Part shown: one piece after another, positions 32,810 to 41,768 of the stretch
Position numbering within the stretch: position 1 is the first letter of the stretch
Layout: the number at the start of each line of letters is the position of its first letter
Assembly (NCBI GenBank): GCA_910575625.1
Contig: CAJTFD010000004.1
Location: forward strand, 124,001-188,000
Direction of reading: 5' to 3'
DNA from: Clostridia bacterium
GTDB lineage: Bacteria; Bacillota; Clostridia; Lachnospirales; Lachnospiraceae
DNA: 64,000 bases
Program-made: the position numbers and the translations under genes
The notes under the pieces: generated by a model
What the model saw: the letters and a program-made list of their open reading frames with translations, nothing else
Databases searched by the model: none
Told to the model about the DNA's origin: nothing

Positions 32810-34624
32810 ATGAGAGAGATCTATCAGGCATCAGAAACGGGGACAGTGGACGAACACCGTATGGAGATCGAGAACCGTATCCGGAATCTGTTCTGGACGG
32901 TCAGCGGCGACTATAGCCTGCATGTCCGTCCCGATGTGGAGGCATTTGCCCGGTCAAGATACGCTGCCCTCTACGATGCGATCAAACAGGGTGCGTTTGC
33001 CCGATACTATGACCTGGAACAGTTAGAGCTCTATGTGGCAAAGAAGATCTGCTGTCAGGCACGGGAGGGGTCGTTGATGGAGCTTACGCAGCTGTGTGTG
33101 GATGTGGCTGTCTATCCGCGCATCAAGGAGGATCGTCTGGGGATCGATGAGATCCGGCAGAGAGCTTTCATGGATCTTTTGGCATATCAGGAGGAGCGGA
33201 TGCAGCGGACGCTCTTTGGAAAAGTAAAATGCCTGATCATGGAACGTTTTCTGGGCAGAGAGGATAGGGCCTATGAGGAACCGATCCCAGAGGCTGCGGA
33301 TATGATCCTCTCCCTGGAATCGGCGACAGATACAGACACGGTGATCGCCATGATCGATCAGGTCTACAATAAGTTTTACGACCAGACTTTCGAGGAACGC
33401 CAGGGCGGACTGCGGCAGATCCTGGACATCCCACCCCATGCGATCGCCCAGGCCGCCTGGCAGGACTGCCTGACGGATGAGCAGATGCAAAAGGTCATCA
33501 AGGCATATCTGGCAAATGTGGGGGAGGACGCGATGCGCCTGGATATCGCGGATGGATCGAAAAGGCGTCCATTTTTTACAGAAGATCTGCGGCGACAGGA
33601 TACAGAAGAGACGGCGGTCAATGAGCAGGCGGTCAAAAAAGTGCAGGAGTATGTGGAGCTGAATTACGGGAAGTCTTATCTGTCCCAGCGGGAGAGGGAG
33701 CAGAGGGACATGAAGCTCTGCAGAGGGATCCACAAGGGCTGTATCCTGCATTTTACAGAAGGGATCTTACACGATCCGGTCAAGAAAAACAACCAGTACC
33801 GCTTCAGCCAGCTCCAGTTTGAGAAGAATAGCCTGTACTATGGGAACAACCATTGGATCGTGAAGCGCAATGCGGCCCTGTTGGCGGACACGCTGCAAAA
33901 GGCGCTGGTCATGCGTCAGGAGGAGGATGTTTGCCGCTCTTCGGCAGGGCAGCTGATCCCGGCAAGGCTCTGGAAATTGGGGCGGGTAAAGGATGAAAAG
34001 CTCTTTGACAAGAAATTGAAGTCCAAGAACACGGAGTTCGTGGTGGATATCCTCCTGGATGCCAGCGGCTCCCAGTCGAGGCGGCAGTCCCAGGTGGCGA
34101 TCCAGGGGTATATCATCAGTGAGGCGTTGAGCCGGGTGGGGATCCCTCACCGTGTGACGGGGTATTGCAGTTTTTGGGATCATACGGTCATGCACCGTTT
34201 CAGGGATTATGATGACGGCAGGGAGATGAACAGCCGGATCTTCGAGTTTCGCGCCTCGGCGAACAATCGGGATGGGTTAGCCATCAGGGCGGCTTGTGCC
34301 ACCTTGTTGGAGAGGGAGGAGGACTGTAAGGTCCTGATCGTGCTCAGCGACGGGAAACCCAATGACGGAGATACATCCCGGCCCGGGACACAGAAGCTAA
34401 AACCCTACCATGGGGAGGAGGCCATCAGGGACACCGGCTTTGAAGTGCGCAGAGCCAGAGCCAGCAGAGTCGCGGTGCTGGGGATATTTGCGGGGAGCGA
34501 GGAGGATCTGTCTGCGGAAAAACGGATCTATGGGAAGGATTTTGCTTATATCAGGGATATCAGCAATTTTTCCCATATTGTTGGGAAGTATCTGCGCAGA
34601 CAGTTGGATGATGATTGGAGGTGA
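32810..34624 (+). CDS. VWA domain protein, partner of the MoxR ATPase
   Basis: 604 residues. A helical N-terminal region of about 400 residues precedes a C-terminal von Willebrand A domain with the metal-ion site DASGS near residue 417, a Thr/Ser-rich second loop and VLIVLSDGKPND. The layout resembles CbbO/NorD. Paired with MoxR it would act as a chaperone that activates a metalloenzyme. GAGGGG precedes ATG 32810; GTG 32801 and ATG 32804 overlap the moxR stop and are alternatives. Confidence 0.82.
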   Translation: MREIYQASETGTVDEHRMEIENRIRNLFWTVSGDYSLHVRPDVEAFARSRYAALYDAIKQGAFARYYDLEQLELYVAKKICCQAREGSLMELTQLCVDVAVYPRIKEDRLGIDEIRQRAFMDLLAYQEERMQRTLFGKVKCLIMERFLGREDRAYEEPIPEAADMILSLESATDTDTVIAMIDQVYNKFYDQTFEERQGGLRQILDIPPHAIAQAAWQDCLTDEQMQKVIKAYLANVGEDAMRLDIADGSKRRPFFTEDLRRQDTEETAVNEQAVKKVQEYVELNYGKSYLSQREREQRDMKLCRGIHKGCILHFTEGILHDPVKKNNQYRFSQLQFEKNSLYYGNNHWIVKRNAALLADTLQKALVMRQEEDVCRSSAGQLIPARLWKLGRVKDEKLFDKKLKSKNTEFVVDILLDASGSQSRRQSQVAIQGYIISEALSRVGIPHRVTGYCSFWDHTVMHRFRDYDDGREMNSRIFEFRASANNRDGLAIRAACATLLEREEDCKVLIVLSDGKPNDGDTSRPGTQKLKPYHGEEAIRDTGFEVRRARASRVAVLGIFAGSEEDLSAEKRIYGKDFAYIRDISNFSHIVGKYLRRQLDDDWR

Positions 34625-34629
34625 AGACG

Positions 34630-35391
34630 ATGAAGATAGCGGTGACAGGAAAAGGCGGTGTGGGAAAGACTTCATTTGCTGCAACATTGGCCAGGGCCTT
34701 TGCGGCGGAGGGGCGCAGCGTGCTGGCGGCGGACGCGGATCCGGATGCAAACTTGGGCCTGGCCCTGGGATTCCCGGAAGAGCTGGTAGAGTCCATTGTT
34801 CCCATATCCAAGATGCGGAAGATGATCGAGGAGCGGACAGGGGCTGATAAGGATAATACGTTTTATGTACTGAATCCAAAAGTAGATGATATCCCGGATA
34901 AATACGGAAAACTCTGTCATGGGGTCAGACTGCTGCTCCTGGGGACAGTGGATACGGCCGGGGGCGGGTGTGTATGTCCGGAGAATGTGATCTTAAAACG
35001 GATCATCAGCAATCTGGTCCTCCATAGGGATGACGTGGTCATCCTGGACATGGAAGCGGGACTGGAGCATCTGGCCCGCGGGACCACTGCCGGGATGGAC
35101 CAGTTTGTGGTGGTGGTCGAGCCGGGGGCGAGGAGTATCCAGACGTACAAGAATGTGAGACGTTTGGCTCAAGAGCTGGGCGTCCGACAGGTGCGGGTGG
35201 TGGCCAGCAAAGTGCGGGATGAAAAAGATGAACGATTTATCATGGAGAAGATACCGCCGGAGGATCTTCTCGGGCTGATCCATCATGACCAGAAGATCAT
35301 GGAGGCGGACCGGCTGGGGATATCTCCCTATGACCACAGTCCCGCGCTGGTGGACGAGATAAGGGCGATCATAAAGAAGATGGAGGTGTAA
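34630..35391 (+). CDS. CooC-type nickel maturation ATPase
   Basis: 253 residues of the ArsA/MinD/CooC family. Deviant Walker A GKGGVGKT (8-15), DADPDANLG as switch I, and a CVC pair (Cys114, Cys116) in GGGCVCPEN, the place where CooC proteins bind nickel at the dimer interface. VVILDMEAGLEHLARGT is the Walker B region. CooC proteins help load nickel into CO dehydrogenase. GGAGGTGAAG overlaps the VWA stop, so translation is coupled. Confidence 0.85.
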   Translation: MKIAVTGKGGVGKTSFAATLARAFAAEGRSVLAADADPDANLGLALGFPEELVESIVPISKMRKMIEERTGADKDNTFYVLNPKVDDIPDKYGKLCHGVRLLLLGTVDTAGGGCVCPENVILKRIISNLVLHRDDVVILDMEAGLEHLARGTTAGMDQFVVVVEPGARSIQTYKNVRRLAQELGVRQVRVVASKVRDEKDERFIMEKIPPEDLLGLIHHDQKIMEADRLGISPYDHSPALVDEIRAIIKKMEV

Positions 35392-35396
35392 AAGAT

Positions 35397-36167
35397 ATGG
35401 CACATGTGATAGCAGTCGCCGGAAAAGGCGGCGTGGGAAAGACAACACTGACGGGACTATTTATCCAGCGTCTCTGTGAGAGCAGGAAGGGACCTCTGTT
35501 GGTGGTGGACGCGGATGCAAATGCAAATCTCAATGAAGTCCTGGGCGTGGAGATGCCGCTCACTTTGGGTGAGGTCCGGGAGGAGATCGAACGGGCCGGT
35601 TCTGACCCGAAGATCCAGATCCCGGTGAGTATGACGAAGAAAGAGTATCTGGAATACCGGATCGAAGATGCGCTGGTGGAGGAGGCGGAGTATGACCTGA
35701 TGGTGATGGGACGCTCTCAGGGAGCCGGATGTTATTGTTTTGTAAACAATCTGGTACAGGCTCAGATCCAGGCATTACAGAACAACTATCCCTATATCGT
35801 TGTGGACAACGAGGCGGGGATGGAGCACATCAGCAGGGGAATCCTGCCGAAGATCGATACGATGCTCCTGGTCAGCGACTGTTCCAGGAGAGGCATCCAG
35901 GCGGCTGGGCGGATCGCGGAGCTTGTGAGGGAACAGAAGATCGATCCTGCATTTATGGGGCTCATCGTAAACCGGGCGCCGGGAGGGAGATTGAACGCGG
36001 GGACGGAAGAGGAGATCCAAAGACAGGGATTGACGCTCTTAGGGGTCGTCCCACAGGATGAGGAAGTCTATCAGTATGACTGTGAGGGGCGGCCGACCGT
36101 GGGATTGCCCGCGGACTCCCCGGTGCGGGAAGCCTTGGATCAGATCATCAGACAGTTGGGACTATGA
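35397..36167 (+). CDS. second CooC/AcsF-like ATPase
   Basis: 256 residues. Walker A GKGGVGKTT, DADANANLNEVLG, and CYC (Cys112, Cys114) in GAGCYCFVNN; IVVDNEAGMEHISRGI follows. It is related to, but clearly distinct from, the gene before it (about one third identical by eye), so it may have a different client, for example acetyl-CoA synthase instead of CO dehydrogenase. It starts 5 bases after the previous stop. Confidence 0.83.
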   Translation: MAHVIAVAGKGGVGKTTLTGLFIQRLCESRKGPLLVVDADANANLNEVLGVEMPLTLGEVREEIERAGSDPKIQIPVSMTKKEYLEYRIEDALVEEAEYDLMVMGRSQGAGCYCFVNNLVQAQIQALQNNYPYIVVDNEAGMEHISRGILPKIDTMLLVSDCSRRGIQAAGRIAELVREQKIDPAFMGLIVNRAPGGRLNAGTEEEIQRQGLTLLGVVPQDEEVYQYDCEGRPTVGLPADSPVREALDQIIRQLGL

Positions 36168-36193
36168 GAGATTTTACAGGGAGGAAAACATTT

Positions 36194-36379
36194 ATGGTGT
36201 CATTTGGATGTGAAGATAAAAATAAGACTCCGATCCCGGAGGAGCGGATCTGCCCGCAGTGCGGGGAGGAGATAGAAGTTTTTACAGTAAAAGGCAGGGT
36301 CATCGAGGATGCAGTCTGCACATGTGGGTATGTGATCAGAGAGGAAGCCCCGATCCTCACCGTGCAGGATATCCAGTGA
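36194..36379 (+). CDS. small zinc-ribbon protein
   Basis: 61 residues from ATG 36194, with GGGAGG 9 bases upstream; ATG 36164 would overlap the previous stop and is possible. Four cysteines in CPQCGEE and CTCGYV form a zinc ribbon. Nothing else is recognisable. Its place between two CooC-like ATPases suggests a part in metal handling or redox, without proof. Confidence 0.65.
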   Translation: MVSFGCEDKNKTPIPEERICPQCGEEIEVFTVKGRVIEDAVCTCGYVIREEAPILTVQDIQ

Positions 36380-36409
36380 CCTGGAGACAAAAAAGGAGGG
36401 TAAAAGACA

Positions 36410-37159
36410 ATGAAGATTGCAGTGTGCGGAAAAGGCGGGAGTGGAAAAAGCACGGTGACCACGCTCCTTGCAAAGGAATTGGCCCGGATGGGCAAACATG
36501 TTCTCGTGATCGATTCGGATGAATCCAATTATGGGCTGAGCAGGCAGATGGGCGTGGGATTGCCCAAAGATTTTACCGCGTATTTCGGGGGCAAGGAAAA
36601 GGCGCTGAAAGATATGATGCTGTCTGATTTTACACACCAGTTTTTTGAGGAGACATGGACATTGGGTGATGTGCCGGAAGGATATTATGCGGAAAAAGAC
36701 GGGGTGAAGCTGATGGCCAGCGGGAAGATCCATGCGGTGAATGAGGGGTGCGCCTGTACCATGGGCAATATCATCAGCCAGTTCATCGATCATCTGGTGC
36801 TGGGGGAGGATGAGTATGCGCTGATGGATATGGAAGCCGGTATCGAGCATTTTGGCCGGGGGATTGACAACGGGATGGATCTGATCTTGATGATCGTAGA
36901 TCCTTCTTATGAATCACTGGCCCTCAGTGGAAAGATCCTGGGATTGGGGGAAAGCATCCAAAAGCCTGTGGGTTTTGTGCTGAATAAGGTGGATGATGGA
37001 AATCGTGATCTGATGCGGGAGGGTATCTGTGAAGGTGCAAAGATCATCTGTGAGATGCCGGATGATGGACAGATACGCGGGGCTGGACTGCAGGGAAAAG
37101 AACTGGATCTGGAAGCGGAACCGATCAGGAGGCTGGCGGCGTATATCCAGTCAAGATAA
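36410..37159 (+). CDS. third CooC-like ATPase
   Basis: 249 residues. Walker A GKGGSGKST, switch I VIDSDESNYGLS, and CAC (Cys114, Cys116) in NEGCACTMGN; ALMDMEAGIEHFGRGI follows. It shares the CxC pair at the same position as the other two, so all three could bind nickel. AAAAGGAGGG lies upstream. It ends the operon. Confidence 0.83.
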   Translation: MKIAVCGKGGSGKSTVTTLLAKELARMGKHVLVIDSDESNYGLSRQMGVGLPKDFTAYFGGKEKALKDMMLSDFTHQFFEETWTLGDVPEGYYAEKDGVKLMASGKIHAVNEGCACTMGNIISQFIDHLVLGEDEYALMDMEAGIEHFGRGIDNGMDLILMIVDPSYESLALSGKILGLGESIQKPVGFVLNKVDDGNRDLMREGICEGAKIICEMPDDGQIRGAGLQGKELDLEAEPIRRLAAYIQSR

Positions 37160-37168
37160 ACGGATGCT

Positions 37169-37217
37169 ATCCTGCTGCGCTGCTGGGAACCCATATGTCC
37201 AGGCGGCGCAGCAGGAT
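37169..37217. terminator. hairpin between convergent genes
   Basis: ATCCTGCTGCGC (37169-37180) pairs perfectly with GCGCAGCAGGAT (37206-37217). The following bases are AT-rich but there is no clear T-run. Confidence 0.55.
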
Positions 37218-37223
37218 GGATAT

Positions 37224-37778
37224 TTATAGATCCAGTCCGGAAAAGTCGATCCACAGATCATCATAGATACCGGCTTTTATCTTGTCCTGGAAAGTGTGAG
37301 CGGTCATTTTAAATTCCTCCATCACCAGATGATAGACATAGACCATTTTCTGCGTCGGGTCGACGATCCAGTATTCCCTGACTCCGGCATCCATGTACAG
37401 ATGGAGTTTGAGGACATGGTCGTGGGCGGGGTTGCTGGGGGAGGTGATCTCGATGATCCAGTCGGGTGCGCCTGTGCAGCCTCTGTCTGTGAGCTTATCC
37501 CGGTCACAGATGACGCTGATATCCGGTTCGACGACGGTCTTAACGTCCTCAGACAGTTTAACGGCAAATGGGGCAGGGTAGACCTTACAAGGTCCTTTTT
37601 TTGAAACGATATGGTTTGCGATGATACGGTACAGAGTCCCCAATATCTCCTGATGTATCCGGCTCGGCGCTGACATGGCGTAAAATTGGCCGTTGATCAG
37701 CTCTGCCCGGACATTTTCGGGGAGGTTATGATAATCTTCTTCTGTGTAGAGTGTTGTCTGTGCCAATGCCTGTGACAT
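37224..37778 (-). CDS. Uma2 family putative endonuclease
   Basis: 184 residues. It shows the Uma2/DUF820 pattern of the PD-(D/E)XK fold: ELINGQFYAMSAPS, VVEPDISVICD and PDWIIEITSPSN. These proteins are common and scattered; real nuclease activity is rarely shown. AAGGAG precedes the start. It separates the metal operon from the sirtuin region. Confidence 0.85.
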   Translation of the reverse strand: MSQALAQTTLYTEEDYHNLPENVRAELINGQFYAMSAPSRIHQEILGTLYRIIANHIVSKKGPCKVYPAPFAVKLSEDVKTVVEPDISVICDRDKLTDRGCTGAPDWIIEITSPSNPAHDHVLKLHLYMDAGVREYWIVDPTQKMVYVYHLVMEEFKMTAHTFQDKIKAGIYDDLWIDFSGLDL

Positions 37779-37810
37779 GATGATACTCCTTTCTTCTGGA
37801 TCGCTGCGGT

Positions 37811-38353
37811 CTATGGGCGCATCAGGTCCCGGATGATCTTCTGTGCATGATACCAGTCCGGGCCCCGGTCCCAGCCGAGGGATTTATTTACGGCGAAATT
37901 CCCATGGAGCATATACAGGAAGAGCTTCTCGGCTTCCCATTCTGTGACGCCGTATTCTGCCATGAGTTCCGGGATGCGCACCGGTCTCTGGGCGCGGTAG
38001 AGTTTGTTCAAAATATGATGGGAGAGGGTTTCATCGAGAAAGAGGATCTTGTACTTTGGGTCGCTCGCTGCCCTCTGGCAAGCTGGGAGGGCGACATCCA
38101 GATCTGTGCTTGCGGTAGGAGTGTGCAGCAGATCAAGCTCTGTGAGGCGCAGGGCATCGTCCAACGCCTCATCCAATACATCGTCGATATTATCATAGTG
38201 GAGATAGAAAGTGGCCCGTGTGATCTCAGCCTGTCGGCAGAGTGCTGTGACGGTCAACTTATCATAGGATGTGGTCCTGAGCAGTTCCAGGAGCGCATCC
38301 TTTATCATGTGCTTTGTCAGGAGAGTCCTCCTGTCTGTCTTTCTTGCGGCCAA
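37811..38353 (-). CDS. TetR/AcrR family regulator
   Basis: 180 residues. The N-terminal helix-turn-helix is LTVTALCRQAEITRATFYLHYDN. The rest is a ligand-binding domain of unknown specificity. It starts with TTG at 38353, 8 bases after AAGGAGG. It is divergent from the sirtuin operon and is the likely regulator of it. Confidence 0.85.
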   Translation of the reverse strand: MAARKTDRRTLLTKHMIKDALLELLRTTSYDKLTVTALCRQAEITRATFYLHYDNIDDVLDEALDDALRLTELDLLHTPTASTDLDVALPACQRAASDPKYKILFLDETLSHHILNKLYRAQRPVRIPELMAEYGVTEWEAEKLFLYMLHGNFAVNKSLGWDRGPDWYHAQKIIRDLMRP

Positions 38354-38377
38354 TCGTGCTCCCTCCTTAAATTCCTA

Positions 38378-38458
38378 TACAGATTTTTGTAAAGTGTAAA
38401 GAAATGTACCATTTTATCTGATCTTGGATAGGACTTTTTTTGTTGACTACAGTATAAT
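38378..38458. promoter_or_regulatory. divergent control region of the TetR and sirtuin genes
   Basis: The gap between 38353 and 38528 holds TACA-GATTTT-TGTA (38378-38391), a small dyad near the TetR start, and a TATAAT at 38453-38458 that could be the -10 of the sirtuin operon. A convincing -35 was not seen. Confidence 0.3.
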
Positions 38459-38527
38459 TTTTTTCAGACAGGATGTCAAGGAATAGCAAGGAATAGAACG
38501 GATAAAAAGAAATGAGGGATCAAAAAG

Positions 38528-39361
38528 ATGACAAGATATGAGGAGATAGCAAAAAGGATCTGTGATGCCGACGCGGTCCTGATCGGGGCCAGCAATGGTC
38601 TCTCCATCTCGGAGGGACTCCATATCTTTGCTGAGGATCAGGCTTTTGGGGATATCTTTGGGGATTTCAAGGAAAGATATGGACTTTATAATATATTGAG
38701 CGGCCTGTTGGCGCGCTGGCCGTCCCAGGAGGCAAAATGGGCATTTTTAAGCCGGCTGATCGGTCATTACAGCATTGGGTATACGGGGAGTCCTGTGATG
38801 GACCAGATCAGGGACATCATCGGGGGAAGACCCTATTTTGTTGTGACTTCCAATGGGGAATGCCATTTTGAGCTTGCGGGATATGATCCGGACAGCATTT
38901 ATGAGATCGAGGGGAGCTGGGGCGAGATGCAGTGTGCCCGGGGATGCCATGATCTGCGGTATCCGGTATTCCCATTGATCCCAAAGATGGCTGCGGCGGA
39001 AAAGGACTGCAAGGTGCCCTCTGCGCTGGTGCCCAGGTGTCCGAAATGCGGTGGGGAGATGAGGCTTGGCACATCCGATGAAAAGGCCCAGCAGCGTTGT
39101 CAGGATTTTATCGGGAAATATCATGGAAAACGGCTGCTCATACTCGAACTGGGCATAGGCTGGCGGAATCAGCTGATCAAAGCGCCGCTCATGGATCTGG
39201 TGCAGCGGGAGCCGCATGCCGTTTACATCACCGTGAACAAAGGGGAGATCTATATCCCGGATGTGATCAGGGAGAAGTCGTACGGGCTGGACGGGGATGT
39301 GACAGATGTATTGAAATTGCTCAGTGATACGGTGAAAGAGGAGAGGTGTGTGTGCGGATGA
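38528..39361 (+). CDS. sirtuin-like protein, class M-like, first copy
   Basis: 277 residues. GASNGLSISEG (20-30) matches the NAD-binding GAGxS loop. VVTSNGECHFELAG keeps Asn109, but the catalytic His position in the following EIEGSW is Glu128. Zinc ligands are C-x3-C (136, 140) and CPKC (171, 174). ILELGIGWRN is the later Rossmann segment. The pattern fits the SirTM (ADP-ribosylating) branch better than protein deacetylases. It leads a three-gene operon. Confidence 0.75.
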   Translation: MTRYEEIAKRICDADAVLIGASNGLSISEGLHIFAEDQAFGDIFGDFKERYGLYNILSGLLARWPSQEAKWAFLSRLIGHYSIGYTGSPVMDQIRDIIGGRPYFVVTSNGECHFELAGYDPDSIYEIEGSWGEMQCARGCHDLRYPVFPLIPKMAAAEKDCKVPSALVPRCPKCGGEMRLGTSDEKAQQRCQDFIGKYHGKRLLILELGIGWRNQLIKAPLMDLVQREPHAVYITVNKGEIYIPDVIREKSYGLDGDVTDVLKLLSDTVKEERCVCG

Positions 39362-40326
39362 GTATGTATGAGGAGCTGGTGATACAGACACAGATGAACT
39401 ATTCCAGATACTATGAGCAGTATCAGAGGGGAAAGACTGCGGTGCGGCTGAGTGAGAAAGAGCCGCTGTCCTATAAAGAGCAGATCCGGGAGACTGTAAA
39501 GCAGATCCAGGAGGCGCAGTGCATCGTTGTGGGCGGCGCTTCAGGGCTGTCGGCGGCGGGCGGCGGTGATTTCTATTATGAGGATACACTGTCTTTTCAG
39601 AAATATTTTGGGAAGTTTGCGAGGAAATATGGGTTTAAGGGGGCTTTTCGGGGGATGCAGTATCCCTACCAGACCCGGGGAGAGTTCTGGGCATATCTGG
39701 CCACATTCCTCCATACGACACAGACAGCTCCTGTGCGGAAACCATATCTGGATCTGGATGCAATCTTAAAGGGAAAAGATTTTTTTATCCTGACGACGAA
39801 CCAGGATACCCAGTTCGTGAAACTCTATCCGGAAGATAAAGTGGCTCAGATCCAGGGGGACCACCGGTTCTTCCAGTGTTCCCGGCAGTGCTGTGACCAG
39901 ACCTGGGATGCCTTGATGCCGGTGGAGGAGATGATGGAGGCTATGGGGGAGGGGATCAGTATCCCTGAAGATATGATCCCCCGGTGTCCATATTGCGGCG
40001 CGGAGGCTTTTCCCTGGGTGCGGGGGTATGGGAATTTCCTGCAGGGGCGTAAGTATGAGGAGCAGTATCAGAAGATCTCGGCGTATATCCAGGAGAATGC
40101 CGAGAAAAAGATCTTATTTTTGGAGTTCGGGGTGGGGCGGATGACGCCGATGTTCATCCAGGAACCTTTCTGGAATTTGACGTTGATGCTGCCCCAGGCG
40201 TATTATATTGCTGTCAACGCCCAGTATGATCTTCTGCCGGAACAGATCGAAGAGGAGGGGATGGCCATCCTGGGGGATATCGCAAAGTTTTTGGAAGATG
40301 TAAAAGAGGCGATGATCGATCGTTAA
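39358..40326 (+). CDS. sirtuin-like protein, class M-like, second copy
   Basis: 322 residues from ATG 39358, which overlaps the stop of the first copy (ATGA). GGASGLSAAGG (59-69), ILTTNQDTQF with Asn148, and QIQGDHRFFQC, where Gln166 stands at the catalytic His position. Zinc ligands are C174, C178, C210 and C213. LEFGVGRMTPMFIQ is typical of SirTM. In macrodomain-linked SirTM enzymes Gln replaces His and the target is a lipoyl-carrying GcvH-like protein; the similarity is good but the target here is unknown. Confidence 0.8.
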   Translation: MSMYEELVIQTQMNYSRYYEQYQRGKTAVRLSEKEPLSYKEQIRETVKQIQEAQCIVVGGASGLSAAGGGDFYYEDTLSFQKYFGKFARKYGFKGAFRGMQYPYQTRGEFWAYLATFLHTTQTAPVRKPYLDLDAILKGKDFFILTTNQDTQFVKLYPEDKVAQIQGDHRFFQCSRQCCDQTWDALMPVEEMMEAMGEGISIPEDMIPRCPYCGAEAFPWVRGYGNFLQGRKYEEQYQKISAYIQENAEKKILFLEFGVGRMTPMFIQEPFWNLTLMLPQAYYIAVNAQYDLLPEQIEEEGMAILGDIAKFLEDVKEAMIDR

Positions 40327-40340
40327 GGAGGGAGAGGAGC

Positions 40341-40970
40341 ATGGAAGAGAACAGGCAATTCCAGGAGATGCTGGGGGCGGCGGAGAAAAAGTTGGAAGGG
40401 ATGTCTGCGCAGGAGATCGCAGAGCGGGGAGGTCTGGCGTTTGACGCCGCAAAAAATATGTTTTCGTTTGAGAGTTTTGGCAGGCGGGTCCAGGTGAGCT
40501 ATCCGGATCTTACATTGGACTGCGAGGTGGATATGTGGATGCATCTGACGATCCTGCAGTATATGGCGGAGGCGGACGGACATCCTCTGGCTTCGGAATG
40601 GATCTCGCTGAGTGATCTCCAGGTGGGCGGGCTCGTCCGCGGGGCCAGTTTTGACCGGGAAAATGACGCTTTGATCCAAAGGGGGATCGGGAAACTGGAT
40701 CCGGATATATTGCGCGGGGCGGGCCGTAAGATGGGCGCGGTGGAGATACCGTCCAGGGCGGATCTGTCTTTACAGTTTTATTTTATGCCGAAATTCCCCT
40801 GTCTGCTGAATCTGTGGTTTGCGGACGAGGAGTTTCCGGCAGCGGGGAAGGTGCTGTGTGACCGTGCGGCGGAGCATTACCTGAAAGTGGAGGCGGCTGG
40901 GACGGTGGCGGGGCTGCTCTTGCAGGAGCTGGAAAAGCTGTGTTCTGCGGATGGAGGGGGAAATGGATAA
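40341..40970 (+). CDS. DUF3786 domain protein
   Basis: 209 residues. It matches the DUF3786 pattern: SYPDLTLDCEVDMWMHLTILQYM, EWISLSDLQVGG, then FYFMPKFPCLLNLWFADEEFPA and AAEHYLKVEAAGTVAGLL. Function unknown; the family is common in strict anaerobes. It follows the sirtuin pair by 14 bases with AAGGAGGGAGAGG upstream, so it belongs to the same operon. Confidence 0.8.
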   Translation: MEENRQFQEMLGAAEKKLEGMSAQEIAERGGLAFDAAKNMFSFESFGRRVQVSYPDLTLDCEVDMWMHLTILQYMAEADGHPLASEWISLSDLQVGGLVRGASFDRENDALIQRGIGKLDPDILRGAGRKMGAVEIPSRADLSLQFYFMPKFPCLLNLWFADEEFPAAGKVLCDRAAEHYLKVEAAGTVAGLLLQELEKLCSADGGGNG

Positions 40971-41035
40971 CTGCGTGTATGGGTCTATCTGGCAGAACCG
41001 GTCACAGATACGGTTGCGGCGGCGGTGACTACATC

Positions 41036-41582
41036 TTATTTCATCTTTTCTTTCAGGCTGTCCAGGAGCCGCTCCGCGATTGGGGTGAAGACCTGATATT
41101 TTTTCCAGACCAGGTACATCTTCGACTCTAGTCTGGGGGAGAGCGGACGGAAGGCCAGGCCGCTTGCCTTTGTCCAGCCGCTCGATGACCTGTTCTGTAT
41201 TTCCGCTGGTGATGTGGTAGCGCAGGCAGGGGTATGTTTTTTTGAAAGTATTGATCGCATTGGCCAGAAAACGGATCTGATAGGATTCCGCCAGACCAAA
41301 ATAGACATCACCGCCTGTGACGTCGTCAAGGGACATGAATTCGTTGGCGATCTTGTCGGCCATCTTCACCAGATCCTCGGCACGTTTGCGCAGCAGGATC
41401 CCTTCCTCGGTCAGTTGGATGCTGAAACTGTGCCGCAGGAAAAGTTTTTTGCCCAGTTCGTTCTCCAGGGATCTTAGTTGTTTGGAGAGTGTGGGCTGGG
41501 TGACGTGGAGGAGCGCTGCGGCGCGGGTCATGTTCTCCTCCCTGGCTACGGCCAGGAAATAGCGGAGTGTGCGTATCTCCAT
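41036..41582 (-). pseudogene. LysR family regulator, internally deleted
   Basis: Codons 1-141 from 41582 encode an intact LysR helix-turn-helix and the start of the effector domain (MEIRTLRYFLAVAREENMTR, up to ITSGNTEQVIERLDKG). Near 41160 the frame changes and the sequence continues as LAFRPLSPRLESKMYLVWKKYQVF, the normal LysR C-terminus, ending at 41036. About 110 codons of the effector domain are missing. It cannot be a working LysR protein. Confidence 0.85.
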
Positions 41583-41768
41583 TGGGATGATCTCTCCTTT
41601 TTGATATGTTTAAATGGAATGATATGATACGGATTATAAATACTGGGGATCAGAGAGTCAAGTATTTAGGGGGATCAGCCAGTGTTTACCTTGCAGAAAG
41701 ATCCTCTGTATGCTAATATGAATGTATCTATCATATGGTCATAAAAATAAAGAGCATAATTTGTATTT

